Assembly (NCBI RefSeq): GCF_000711725.1
Contig: NZ_JONP01000009.1
Span: 124,001-188,000, forward strand
Source of the DNA: Roseomonas aerilata DSM 19363
GTDB lineage: Bacteria; Pseudomonadota; Alphaproteobacteria; Acetobacterales; Acetobacteraceae
Length of the DNA: 64,000 nt
Direction: 5' to 3'
Below, one piece after another: positions 24,657 through 32,884 of this stretch (position 1 is the first letter of the stretch; each line of letters opens with the position of its first letter). The notes beneath the pieces are model-generated. The model was not told where the DNA came from and made no database searches. It worked only from the letters and a program-made list of their open reading frames with translations. A program made the position numbers and the translations under genes.

Positions 24657-26231
24657 ATGAGCGACGCGCGCTACGACGTCATCGTCATCGGATCAGGTGC
24701 GGGCGGGGGAAGCCTCGCGTTGCGGCTGGCGCCCAGCGGGAAGCGGATCCTCATCATCGAGCGCGGCGAGTACCTCCGGCGCGAACGCGACAACTGGAAT
24801 CCGGGCGCCGTCTTCGTGGACGGCAAGTATCAGGCGACGGAAACCTGGCACGGGGCGGACGGAAGCAGCTTCCATCCAGGATTGCACTACTTCGTCGGTG
24901 GGAACACGAAAGTCTATGGCGGCGCGCTCTTCCGCCTGCGCGCGGAGGATTTTGGCGAGATCGTGCATGCAGACGGCGTGTCGCCCGCCTGGCCGCTCGG
25001 CTACGACGCCTTCGAACCCTACTACACCGAGGCGGAGCGGCTGTTCCACGTGCACGGCCTGCGCGGCGCGGATCCGACGGAGCCGCCGGCGAGCGGGCCT
25101 TATCCTTACCCGCCGGTCTCGCACGAGCCGCGCATCCAGGAACTCTGCGACGCTCTCCTGCGAGAGGGGCGCAGGCCCTTCCCGCAGCCGCTCGCCATCC
25201 TTCTCGACGAGGCGGAGGGACGCGTGTTGCCGCACAGCGCATGCATCCGCTGCGACGCCTTTGACGGTTTCCCCTGTCTGACCAACGGCAAGGCCGACGC
25301 GCAGATCATTTGCATCGACCCCGCGCTGCGCCACCCGAACGTGACCCTGCTGACGGGCGCCTATGTCGATCGGCTGGAAACAGACGCGGCCGGGCGCAGC
25401 GTCACCGCCGTGCACGTGACACGCGGCGGCGAAAAGGAGGTGTACCGCGCGGACATCGTCGTCTCCGCCTGCGGTGCGCTATCCTCCGCGCTGCTCATGC
25501 TGCGCTCGGCGAGCGACGCGCACCCGCGCGGGCTCGCGAATGGTTCCGATCTCGTCGGGCGGAACTACATGCGGCACAACAATTCCGCCTTCATGGCGGT
25601 TTCGCGCCGGCCGAACGACACGGTGTTCCAGAAGACGATGGCGCTGAACGACTTCTACTTCGGCGCGGATGACTGGGACTATCCGCTCGGCGGCATCCAG
25701 ATGCTCGGCAAGTCGCACGGCGAGCAGGTGCGGGCGGAGGTGCTGCCGGAATTCCTCTCCTGGCTGCCGGACATGCCCTTCGACGAGCTGGCGCGGCACT
25801 CCGTCGATTTCTGGCTTATGTCCGAGGACCTGCCGCGGCCGGAGAATCGGATCACCCTCGGGCGCGACGGCCGCGTGACGCTCGCGGTCGAGGAGACCAA
25901 CATGGAGGCGCACCAGCGACTGAAGGCGAAGCTGGAGGGAATGCTCGATGTGATGGACGTGCATCCCCACCTCATCCCGCGCAGCCTCTATCTCGGGAGG
26001 AAGATTCCCATCGGCGGCACGGCGCACCAGGCGGGTACGATGCGGTTCGGGACGGATCCCACGACCTCGGTGCTCGACCTCGATTGCCGGGCACACGGGT
26101 TGGACAACCTCTATGTGGTGGATGCGAGCTTCTTCCCCTCGATCGGCGCGGTGAACCCCACGTTGACCATCATCGCCAACGCGTTGAGGGTCGGGGACCA
26201 CCTCCTCGGCCGGATGAGCGCGGCGCGCTGA
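24657..26231 (+). CDS. GMC-family FAD-dependent oxidoreductase
   Basis: 524 residues. The N-terminal FAD motif is VIVIGSGAGGGSLALRLA, followed by IIERGEYL. The GMC middle signature appears as FVGGNTKVYGGALFRL. A cluster CIRCDAFDGFPCLTNGKADA resembles the ferredoxin-like Cys motif seen in choline-dehydrogenase relatives of this subfamily. The C-terminal part has GGTAHQAGTMRFG, with the catalytic His, and VNPTLTIIANALR. No signal peptide is present. It oxidises an alcohol or sugar, unknown here. GAGAGG precedes the ATG. The response-regulator gene begins ten bases after its stop, so it may be co-transcribed with the two-component pair. Confidence 0.92.
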   Translation: MSDARYDVIVIGSGAGGGSLALRLAPSGKRILIIERGEYLRRERDNWNPGAVFVDGKYQATETWHGADGSSFHPGLHYFVGGNTKVYGGALFRLRAEDFGEIVHADGVSPAWPLGYDAFEPYYTEAERLFHVHGLRGADPTEPPASGPYPYPPVSHEPRIQELCDALLREGRRPFPQPLAILLDEAEGRVLPHSACIRCDAFDGFPCLTNGKADAQIICIDPALRHPNVTLLTGAYVDRLETDAAGRSVTAVHVTRGGEKEVYRADIVVSACGALSSALLMLRSASDAHPRGLANGSDLVGRNYMRHNNSAFMAVSRRPNDTVFQKTMALNDFYFGADDWDYPLGGIQMLGKSHGEQVRAEVLPEFLSWLPDMPFDELARHSVDFWLMSEDLPRPENRITLGRDGRVTLAVEETNMEAHQRLKAKLEGMLDVMDVHPHLIPRSLYLGRKIPIGGTAHQAGTMRFGTDPTTSVLDLDCRAHGLDNLYVVDASFFPSIGAVNPTLTIIANALRVGDHLLGRMSAAR

Positions 26232-26241
26232 GGGGCAGGGC

Positions 26242-26937
26242 ATGCGGATCCTTCTCATCGAGGACGACGCGGCGACCTCCGCCTATGTCTCGCGCGGACT
26301 AAGTGAGGAGGGGCACGTCGTCGATGTCGCCAGCAACGGCAAGGACGGGCTCTTTCTTGCGCTGAACGAGCCTTTCGACGTGATCGTGACGGACCGCATG
26401 CTGCCGGGGCCGGATGGGCTCTCCATCCTGCGCGCGCTGCGTGCCTCCGCTATCACGACGCCGGTTCTCGTGCTGACGGCGCTCGGCGAGGTGGACCGTC
26501 GCGTGGAGGGGCTGGAGGCGGGGGCGGACGACTACCTCGCCAAGCCCTTCGCCTTTTCGGAACTACGCGCGCGCATCCGCGCCCTCGCCCGCCGGCCGGC
26601 GCAGCAGGCGGAGATGCATGAGCTGGCGGTTGGCGACCTGCGCATGGATCTTCTTCGCCGCACCGCCTCGCGCGGCGCGCGCGCGATCGAGCTGCTGCCG
26701 ACGGAGTTCCGGCTCCTCGAATACATGATGCGCCATCCCGGGGAGGTGTTGACGCGCACGATGCTGCTGGAGAAGGTCTGGGACTTCTCCTTCGACCCGA
26801 CGACGAACGTGGTCGACGTGCATGTCAGCCGCTTGCGCCGGAAGCTGGAGGCGGGCGGCGAGGCGCCGATGATCCGCACGGTGCGGGGTGCGGGCTATGT
26901 CCTCTCGCCGGCGGAGCCCGGCCGGCCGGCCGCGTGA
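26242..26937 (+). CDS. OmpR-family response regulator
   Basis: 231 residues. The receiver domain (1-115) has acidic residues IEDD, the phosphorylated Asp51 in VTDRMLPG, LTALGEVDRRVEGLEAGADDY and the conserved Lys in LAKPF. The winged-helix DNA-binding domain (about 130-222) has LLPTEFRLLEYMMRHPGEV and VDVHVSRLRRKLE. Its partner is the histidine kinase, whose GTG overlaps this gene's TGA by four bases. A likely target is the Do-type protease gene downstream, as with CpxR and degP in enterics, but that is inference from order. Confidence 0.95.
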   Translation: MRILLIEDDAATSAYVSRGLSEEGHVVDVASNGKDGLFLALNEPFDVIVTDRMLPGPDGLSILRALRASAITTPVLVLTALGEVDRRVEGLEAGADDYLAKPFAFSELRARIRALARRPAQQAEMHELAVGDLRMDLLRRTASRGARAIELLPTEFRLLEYMMRHPGEVLTRTMLLEKVWDFSFDPTTNVVDVHVSRLRRKLEAGGEAPMIRTVRGAGYVLSPAEPGRPAA

Positions 26938-28262
26938 TCCGCCCGCGCAGCTTCGCGCCGCGCGTTGCACTCGCGGTCGCGGTGGTGGTGCTGATCACCT
27001 CCTTCCTCGGCGCTGGATGGGGGTGGCTGCGCGCGCAGGGGGCGCTGCGCCAGCAACTCGACCTCGTCCTCGCCGCCGAGGCGGAGGGGCTGCTGCGAGA
27101 TTACGAAACCTTCGGCCTGCGCGGCCTCGCGGAGGTAGCCGAGAGCACCTCCCGCCGCCGGGGGCCCCTGCTGGTGCTGCTGCAGACCGCGGACGGACGA
27201 CCGATCGCGGGTCGGCTGCCCTCTGCACCCACGGCGCTGCAGGGTTTCGCTACCTGGCGGCGCGGCGGTGGGGAGGTGCCGCTGCGGGTGCTCGGCGCTG
27301 TGCTGCCAGGCGGCGCGAACCTCATCGTCGCGGCGGACCTCTCCTCTGTGGACCGGGCAGCCTATGCCCTGGCCTGGGCGCCGCCGGTCGCGGGCGGCGT
27401 CGCGGCGCTCGTCGCGCTGCTTCTCGGCTTCCTTTTCGGGCAGGGTCTCGAGCGCCGGCTGGCCGCGATCAGCGGCGCGGCGCGCGCGGTGATGGCGGGC
27501 GACCTCACCCGCCGCTTGCCGGAGAGCGGGCGCGGCGACGAGTTCGATCGCCTGGCGGCGACGATCAACGCGATGCTGGAGCGCATCGAGACGCTGGTGG
27601 CCGAGGTGCGGCAGGTGACGGACGACGTGGCGCACGACCTCCGCTCACCGCTCTCGCGCTTGCGGCAGCGGTTGGAGGCAGCGCTGGCCCGCGCGCGCGA
27701 TCCGGCGGCGGATGCGGAGGCGCTGGAAGGGGCGGTGGAGGAACTGGACGGCATCCTCGCGACCTTCACCGCGCTTCTTCGCATCGCCCGCACCGAGGCG
27801 GGCGCGGGCCGGGAGGGCTTCGCGCGCGTCGATCTCTCGGCGCTCGTCCTTGCCGTGGCCGAGGCCTATGCGCCCTCGGCCGAGGAGGCGGGACGGGAAC
27901 TGGAGGTGGAAGTCGCGCCGCGCGTGTTCATCCAGGGCAGCGCGCCACTGCTGCGGCAGGCGCTGGCAAATCTTCTCGACAACACGCTCGCGCACGGGGC
28001 CGGACGCGTCCGTGTCTCGCTGCGGCCGGGCGCGGTGCTGGAGGTCTCGGACGAGGGACCGGGCATCCCGCCAGAGGAGCGGGATAAGGTGGTGCGGCGC
28101 TTCTACCGGCTGGACCGCAGCCGCGGCACGCCGGGCACGGGGCTGGGGCTATCGCTCGTCTCGGCCGTGGCGGGTCTGCACGGTGGCGCGCTCACCCTCG
28201 GTGAGGGGCCGGGGGGGAGGGGACTTTCTGCCGTTCTCACGTTGCCCGGCGACGAAGTCTGA
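26934..28262 (+). CDS. HAMP-containing sensor histidine kinase
   Basis: 442 residues. Two transmembrane helices (about 10-30 and 145-170) flank a short periplasmic sensor of about 110 residues. A HAMP domain follows (RLAAISGAARAVMAGDLTRRL). The HisKA box is DDVAHDLRSPLSRLR with His234. The ATPase domain shows LANLLDNTLAHG (N box), DEGPGIPPEE (G1) and GTGLGLSLV (G2). It is an inner-membrane kinase for the overlapping OmpR-type regulator. It starts with GTG inside the regulator's stop region. Confidence 0.95.
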   Translation: MIRPRSFAPRVALAVAVVVLITSFLGAGWGWLRAQGALRQQLDLVLAAEAEGLLRDYETFGLRGLAEVAESTSRRRGPLLVLLQTADGRPIAGRLPSAPTALQGFATWRRGGGEVPLRVLGAVLPGGANLIVAADLSSVDRAAYALAWAPPVAGGVAALVALLLGFLFGQGLERRLAAISGAARAVMAGDLTRRLPESGRGDEFDRLAATINAMLERIETLVAEVRQVTDDVAHDLRSPLSRLRQRLEAALARARDPAADAEALEGAVEELDGILATFTALLRIARTEAGAGREGFARVDLSALVLAVAEAYAPSAEEAGRELEVEVAPRVFIQGSAPLLRQALANLLDNTLAHGAGRVRVSLRPGAVLEVSDEGPGIPPEERDKVVRRFYRLDRSRGTPGTGLGLSLVSAVAGLHGGALTLGEGPGGRGLSAVLTLPGDEV

Positions 28263-28279
28263 AACCTTCTTCATGATCC

Positions 28280-28318
28280 TGTCGGCGATCCTCCACGCCG
28301 GCGCACCGACATTGTCGG
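28280..28318. promoter_or_regulatory. palindrome CCGACATTGTCGG plus upstream TGTCGG half-site
   Basis: CCGACA-T-TGTCGG at 28306-28318 with another TGTCGG at 28280-28285, 33 bp (three turns) upstream, in the 99-base gap before the protease gene. It could be the binding site of the neighbouring response regulator. The support is only symmetry and position. Confidence 0.35.
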
Positions 28319-28361
28319 GAGCAGGGCGGACCACCCCGCCGCCCTCCAGGAGATGATCGCC

Positions 28362-29942
28362 ATGTCCAATCCCTCGAACCGCCGCCGCGGCGCTGCCCTC
28401 GCGGCCATGCTGCTGGCGGGAACTGCCCTTTCCGGCGCCGCCGGCTGGCTGCCGGTGCCCGCCTTCGCCCAGACCCAGAATCAAGCCCAGTCCCAGACCA
28501 CGACCACCCAGCCCGACGCGCCCGCCGTCGCCGCGCCGCAGGTTGCGCTGCCCGGCTTCGGCGACCTCGTTGCCCGCGTGCGGCCGGCTGTCGTGACCAT
28601 TACCGCCACCGAGCGCGTCCAGGCCGACGCGACGGATTCGCCCTTTCCAAACGGTTCCCAGCAGGACCGCATGTTCCGTCGCTATTTCGGCGACCAGGAC
28701 GGCGACGCGAAGCGCGGGCCGACGCCCGGCCAGGGCGGCGCGCAGCGCGGCGGGCGCCAGGTGCAGGCGCTTGGCTCCGGCTTCATCGTGGATGCCGCCG
28801 GCGACATCGTGACGAACAACCACGTGGTGGACGGCGCGACGCAGGTGAAGGTGACGCTGGATGACGGGCGCGAGCTGCCGGCCCGCATCGTCGGGCGCGA
28901 CCCGCGCACGGACCTCGCCCTGCTGCGCGTCGATGCCGGCGCGCCGCTGCCCTTCCTCAACCTCGGCAATTCTGACACGGCGCGGCCCGGCGACTGGGTG
29001 GTCGCCGTCGGCAATCCCTACGGCCTTGGCGGCACGGTCACGGCGGGCATCGTCTCGGCGCGCGGGCGCGACATCCACAGCGGGCCATATGACGACTTCC
29101 TGCAGATCGACGCGCCGATCAACCGCGGCAACTCGGGCGGCCCGCTCTTCGCGCTCGATGGCTCGGTGATCGGCGTGAACACGGCGATCTTCAGCCCCTC
29201 CGGCGGGTCGATCGGCATCGGCTTCGCCATCCCTTCCAACCTCGTCAACAAGGTGGTGGCGCAACTGAAGGAGCACGGGCGGGTGGAGCGCGGCTTCCTC
29301 GGCGCGGCGACCCAGCCGGTGGATGCCACCATGGCGCGCGCCCTGCACCTGCCGCGGCCCGAGGGTGCGCTGGTGGCCCAGGTGGAGAATGACAGCCCGG
29401 CGGCCCGCGCCGGCCTCCGCCCCGGGGACGTGGTGACCGCGCTGGGCGAGACGCCCATCCGCAGCCCGCGCGACCTGGCCCGCGCCGTCGCCGAGACCCG
29501 CAGGGGCGCGGAGACCACCCTGACCGCGCGCCGTGAGGGGCAGGAGGTTCGGCTGCCGGTGCGCGTCGCCGAACTGCGCGACACGAACGCCGCCTCCGCC
29601 GGAGAGGGTGCGGCCACCGAGGGGGGGCCGCGGCTTGGCGTCGCCCTGGCGAGCGTGGCCGAGGCGCAGCGGGCGGGCCTCGACCTGCCGGAGGGCACGC
29701 AGGGCGCGGTGATCGCGAATGTCGTTCCCGACAGCGCGGCCGCCGAGGCCGGTCTGCGTCAGGGCGACGTGATCACGGCCGTCGGCGGCAAGACGGTGCG
29801 CGATCCGGAGGCGGCGGTCGGCGCGATCCGCGAGGCGCTGCGAAGCAACGGCGGCGCCGTCGCGCTGCAGGTGATCCGCGATGGGCAGCGGGCCTTCGTC
29901 GCCGTGCAGGCGCCCTCCGCTGGTGGCACGCGCCAGGGCTGA
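28362..29942 (+). CDS. Do-type (DegP/MucD-like) periplasmic serine protease
   Basis: 526 residues from the ATG at 28362, placed six bases after AGGAGATG; the ATG nine bases earlier sits on top of the ribosome site. The signal peptide ends near PAFAQ. The trypsin-like domain has the catalytic triad His154 (NNHVVDG), Asp184 (RTDLALLRV) and Ser258 (RGNSGGPL). Two PDZ domains follow (about 290-385 and 415-515), each with a PGDVV/QGDVI binding loop. It degrades or refolds misfolded periplasmic proteins. The upstream two-component system suggests an envelope-stress operon or regulon. Confidence 0.96.
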   Translation: MSNPSNRRRGAALAAMLLAGTALSGAAGWLPVPAFAQTQNQAQSQTTTTQPDAPAVAAPQVALPGFGDLVARVRPAVVTITATERVQADATDSPFPNGSQQDRMFRRYFGDQDGDAKRGPTPGQGGAQRGGRQVQALGSGFIVDAAGDIVTNNHVVDGATQVKVTLDDGRELPARIVGRDPRTDLALLRVDAGAPLPFLNLGNSDTARPGDWVVAVGNPYGLGGTVTAGIVSARGRDIHSGPYDDFLQIDAPINRGNSGGPLFALDGSVIGVNTAIFSPSGGSIGIGFAIPSNLVNKVVAQLKEHGRVERGFLGAATQPVDATMARALHLPRPEGALVAQVENDSPAARAGLRPGDVVTALGETPIRSPRDLARAVAETRRGAETTLTARREGQEVRLPVRVAELRDTNAASAGEGAATEGGPRLGVALASVAEAQRAGLDLPEGTQGAVIANVVPDSAAAEAGLRQGDVITAVGGKTVRDPEAAVGAIREALRSNGGAVALQVIRDGQRAFVAVQAPSAGGTRQG

Positions 29943-30353
29943 GGCGCGTTCCTGACCAGAGGGAAAGCCGTCCGGGCGAAAGCCTGGGCGGCTTTCGCCG
30001 TATCCGACGGGTGGCGCAGGGCCTTGTCAGGTGGGTCAAGCGTGGTTGGCCAGGAGCATGGACGTCGGCAGCACCTGGATCGGCCCGATCAAGGGAGCGG
30101 CGTGTTGATTCCGCGCCTGCTCCTCCTGTTCGCGGCCTCCTGAGCCAGATCGCGCTGCTCCGCTTGGAGCGCCCTGCGGCGGCGCATCCGGCCGTAAGGG
30201 AGGCCCATCGGTCTGCGCGGCGTGGCGAGGAGGATCTGGTAAGGTCTTCCACTGATACATCGTCCGGCCTGCGCTGCGGGAGAGGCGGGATCGTGCGCTT
30301 GGGGTAAGACAGCGCTCCCGTGTCAAAGCTTGCCGAAGGAGGGGAGTGCCGAG
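29943..30353. other. gene-free stretch of 411 bases
   Basis: Between the protease and the glycosyltransferase. It begins with a hairpin (listed separately). The open frames present on both strands are Arg/Pro/Ala-rich and lack ribosome sites, so I see no gene. The promoter for the glycosyltransferase probably lies in its second half. Confidence 0.6.
29975..29999 (+). terminator. perfect 10-bp hairpin after the Do-type protease gene
   Basis: GGCGAAAGCC, loop TGGGC, GGCTTTCGCC: a perfect stem starting 33 bases after the protease stop. No T-run follows, which is usual for terminators in this GC-rich sequence. Confidence 0.6.
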
Positions 30354-31301
30354 ATGCAAGCAACTTCCGTCAGCGTCGTCGTTCCCACCTTCCGCCGGCC
30401 GGTCCTGCTGCGTGGCTGCCTCGAGGCGCTGCTGCGCCAGACCTTCTGGCAGCGAGCGGGCGGCGAGATCCTCGTGGTGGACAATTGCCCCGACGGTTCC
30501 GCGCGCCAGGTGGTGACGGGCTTGCCGGAGGGACCTGTTCCGGTCCGCTACCTGGCTGAACCACGCCCAGGCATCTCCCACGCGCGTAACCGGGGGGTGG
30601 AGGAGGCAACGGGTGAGTTCATCGCCTTCGTTGATGACGACAACATCGTCGAAGAGCAGGCGCTCGCCGCCCTGCTGACCGCTCTACGGGAGACTGGCGC
30701 CTCTGCAGCCTTCGGGCGCTACCTGGCAGTGCCAGAGGCGCCTTGCGCGGAGGAGGCGCATCACTTTCTAAGCCCTTATTCAAGGGATCTCGGCAGTGGG
30801 CAGCGGGACGTGACGGCCGCGCGCGCCCATCTCGGCACCTGCCTCTCGCTCATGCCTCGCGCCATCCTCGCCGCGCGGCGGCCGCCCTTCGACCCCGCGC
30901 TCGGCCTGCTGGGAGGGGAGGATGCGGCGCTGATCCGTGAACTCGCCGAGGAGGGGCACCGATTCGTCTACGAGCCCGTGGCCGTCGGCCACGAGCACGT
31001 CTCGCTCGCCCGGCTCAACCGGGCCGCGCTGATGCAGCGGCGGTTCCGGGCGGGGCAGATCCGCGTGGCCAATGCGGGCGGGCCGCTGCGCCGGGGGATC
31101 TGGCGCGGCGTGGGAGCGGCGCAGGCGGCCCTGCACCTGCCCGCTGCCCTGGTTACTGGCCTCGCCGGCCAGCGGCGCCGCGCCGAAATGCACTGGGGGC
31201 AAGCCTGGGGCGGCCTCGGCAAGGTTTTCTGGAGGCTGCGGCGGGCGCCCGTCTATGGCGGCGGCGGTGTTCTGGCCTCGACCCTCTCGCAGCAGGACTG
31301 A
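30354..31301 (+). CDS. family 2 glycosyltransferase
   Basis: 315 residues from the ATG at 30354, with AAGGAGGGGAG upstream. The GT-A fold shows SVVVPTFRRPVLLRGCLEAL at the start, VVDNCPDGS, the acceptor-side PGISHARNRGV, the nucleotide-metal motif FVDDDN (a DxD type), and GGEDAALIRELAEEGHRF with the catalytic ED. The C-terminal part is basic and amphipathic, with no clear membrane span, suggesting peripheral binding to the inner membrane. It probably adds a sugar to a surface polysaccharide or lipid. No other glycan genes lie nearby. Confidence 0.9.
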   Translation: MQATSVSVVVPTFRRPVLLRGCLEALLRQTFWQRAGGEILVVDNCPDGSARQVVTGLPEGPVPVRYLAEPRPGISHARNRGVEEATGEFIAFVDDDNIVEEQALAALLTALRETGASAAFGRYLAVPEAPCAEEAHHFLSPYSRDLGSGQRDVTAARAHLGTCLSLMPRAILAARRPPFDPALGLLGGEDAALIRELAEEGHRFVYEPVAVGHEHVSLARLNRAALMQRRFRAGQIRVANAGGPLRRGIWRGVGAAQAALHLPAALVTGLAGQRRRAEMHWGQAWGGLGKVFWRLRRAPVYGGGGVLASTLSQQD

Positions 31302-31407
31302 CCGGGCCGCGGCTGAGGCTGCGCGGCAGGTCACCATGGCGCTTGCTCGACGTCGGGCTGCTCCGCCGCGCCTCCGGCTGCCGAAAGCGCCCGCCTCTTC
31401 ACGTTGC

Positions 31408-31436
31408 TTGACAGGGCCCCGTCAGAACGAGCAAGA
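31408..31436 (+). promoter_or_regulatory. possible promoter with consensus -35 TTGACA
   Basis: TTGACA at 31408-31413, a 17-base spacer, then GCAAGA at 31431-31436 as a poor -10 box. It sits about 75 bases before the Rieske ferredoxin start and just before the operator-like repeats. The weak -10 fits a promoter that needs an activator. Confidence 0.35.
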
Positions 31437-31438
31437 CC

Positions 31439-31473
31439 GTTCGCAAACAGCAGTTTGTGTTCGCACAACGAAC
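31439..31473. promoter_or_regulatory. IclR-type (PcaR/PcaU/PobR-like) operator cluster
   Basis: GTTCGCAAAC at 31439-31448 and the imperfect palindrome GTTCGCACAACGAAC at 31459-31473, their first bases 20 bp apart. The palindrome has the form GTTCG-N5-CGAAC. The known PcaR site GTTCGATAATCGCAC has the same left arm. PcaU-type sites consist of a palindrome plus a direct repeat 10 bp away, as here. A CAAAC-AGCA-GTTTG inverted repeat fills the space between. The IclR-type gene encoded at the end of this operon is the obvious candidate regulator. Confidence 0.6.
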
Positions 31474-31511
31474 AAAGGCTGGTCGGGCGCAAGGGTTCGG
31501 CGGGAGGAAAG

Positions 31512-31850
31512 ATGTCGCTGGAGGATGGGCTGCAAGCGTTGTGCGACGCCTCGGCCGTGGAGGAGGACACGCCCGTCCGGGCCGAGCTTGGCGGCGAGGC
31601 CTATGCCGTGTTCCTCGTGGAAGGCGCCTTCTACGTGACGCAGGATCTCTGCACCCACGGTCCCGGCTCCCTCGCGGAGGGCTTCGTGGAGGGGTGTGAG
31701 ATCGAGTGCCCCTTCCACCAGGGAAAATTCGATATCCGCACGGGCGCGCCCACTGCCGCACCCTGCACCGAGGCGCTCCGCACCTGGGAAGCGAGGGTGG
31801 TGGACGGGAAGGTCTGCATCAACCCGGTCGAGGGGCGGAAGGCGGCATGA
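31512..31850 (+). CDS. Rieske-type [2Fe-2S] ferredoxin
   Basis: 112 residues from the ATG at 31512, with GGGAGGAAAG directly upstream. The Rieske cluster motifs are CTHGPGSL and CPFHQGKFD (C-x-H and C-x2-H, 19-20 residues apart), in the compact form of soluble ferredoxins such as BphA3/CarAc. There is no oxygenase domain. It should carry electrons from the reductase encoded at 32885 to the oxygenase at 34180. It is the first gene of the operon, and its stop overlaps the start of the PdxA-like gene by four bases. Confidence 0.92.
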   Translation: MSLEDGLQALCDASAVEEDTPVRAELGGEAYAVFLVEGAFYVTQDLCTHGPGSLAEGFVEGCEIECPFHQGKFDIRTGAPTAAPCTEALRTWEARVVDGKVCINPVEGRKAA

Positions 31851-32881
31851 ACGCGATCGGTAGGCCGCCCGCCGGAGCACCGCTTCCGCGCATCGCCCTG
31901 GCGCTGGGCGACCCTGCGGGGATCGGGCCTGAGATCGCGCTGAAGGCTGCGCTCGACCCGCGCGTGCGCGCCGCCTGCCACCTGCTGCTGGTGGGCGACC
32001 GCCGGGCGCTGGACTTCCACGCCCGCGCCTGCGGCATCGCTGCGCCGGTCCAGGTCGTTCGCTCGGCAAGGGAGATGCCGGAAGCGGAAGGCGTGGTCCT
32101 GCTCGACCTCGACGGCTTTGGGGAGGAGCCGCTGGCCCCCGGCGAGGTGCGCGCCGCTCATGGGCGCGCCGCCGTCGAGGCTGCTTCCGTGGCCATCCGC
32201 GCGGCCATGGAGGGCGCGGTGGAGGCCGTTGCCGCCTGCCCGCAGACGGAATTCGCCATCAAGGCAGCGGGCATCGACTTCGATGGCTACCCGACCTTCG
32301 TCGCGCGCTGCACCGGCACGCCGGAGGAGGACGCCTTCCTCATGCTCTGCTTCGACACCAAGCGGATCGTGCACACGACATTGCATGTCGGTTTGCGGCA
32401 GGCGATCGACCTCATCACGAGGGAGCGGGTGCTGCGGGTGCTGGAGGCGACGCGCGCGGTGCTGGTCAAGCTCGGCGTCGCCGCGCCCCGCATTGCCGTG
32501 TCGGGCCTGAACCCGCATGCGAGCGAGCACGGGATGTTCGGCAACGAGGAGGCGGAGATCATCGAGCCCGCGATGGAGGAGGCCCGCGCGCGCGGCATCC
32601 TCTGTGAGGGCCCGTTCGGCGCCGATACGATGTTCCACAAGCCGGGCTACGACGCCTTCGTGGTGATGGTGCACGACCAGGGCCACCTAGCCGCCAAGCT
32701 GCTCGCGACGAACCGCACGGCGGGCATGACGATCGGCACGCCCGTGCTCTTCTCTTCCGTCGCGCATGGAAGCGCGCTGGAGATCGCCGGAAGCAACAAG
32801 GCGAGCCCCGAGGCGGTGGTGGAGGCGCTGCTGCGGCTCTCCGGTGCCGCGATGCGCGCCCGCGCGGAAACGGTGGCCTGA
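31847..32881 (+). CDS. PdxA-family dehydrogenase, probably TphB-like cis-dihydrodiol dehydrogenase
   Basis: 344 residues. PdxA-family signatures are ALALGDPAGIGPEIALKAAL at the N-terminus, a metal His in TTLHVGLRQ, SGLNPHASEHGMFGNEE and VMVHDQGHLAAKL. PdxA makes the pyridoxine precursor, but the homologue TphB oxidises and decarboxylates the terephthalate cis-dihydrodiol. Here the gene lies between a Rieske ferredoxin and its reductase, overlapping the former by four bases, so a dihydrodiol-type substrate made by the neighbouring oxygenase is far more likely than vitamin B6 synthesis. The specific substrate is inferred, not shown. Confidence 0.85.
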   Translation: MNAIGRPPAGAPLPRIALALGDPAGIGPEIALKAALDPRVRAACHLLLVGDRRALDFHARACGIAAPVQVVRSAREMPEAEGVVLLDLDGFGEEPLAPGEVRAAHGRAAVEAASVAIRAAMEGAVEAVAACPQTEFAIKAAGIDFDGYPTFVARCTGTPEEDAFLMLCFDTKRIVHTTLHVGLRQAIDLITRERVLRVLEATRAVLVKLGVAAPRIAVSGLNPHASEHGMFGNEEAEIIEPAMEEARARGILCEGPFGADTMFHKPGYDAFVVMVHDQGHLAAKLLATNRTAGMTIGTPVLFSSVAHGSALEIAGSNKASPEAVVEALLRLSGAAMRARAETVA

Positions 32882-32884
32882 GCG

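Noticed and set aside
30011-30307. Possible 98-residue gene between the protease and the glycosyltransferase
   Set aside because: Arg/Ala-rich random composition and no ribosome site.
31847-32881. Assigning the PdxA-family gene to vitamin B6 synthesis
   Set aside because: It sits inside a Rieske oxygenase operon with overlaps; a TphB-like role explains the context better.
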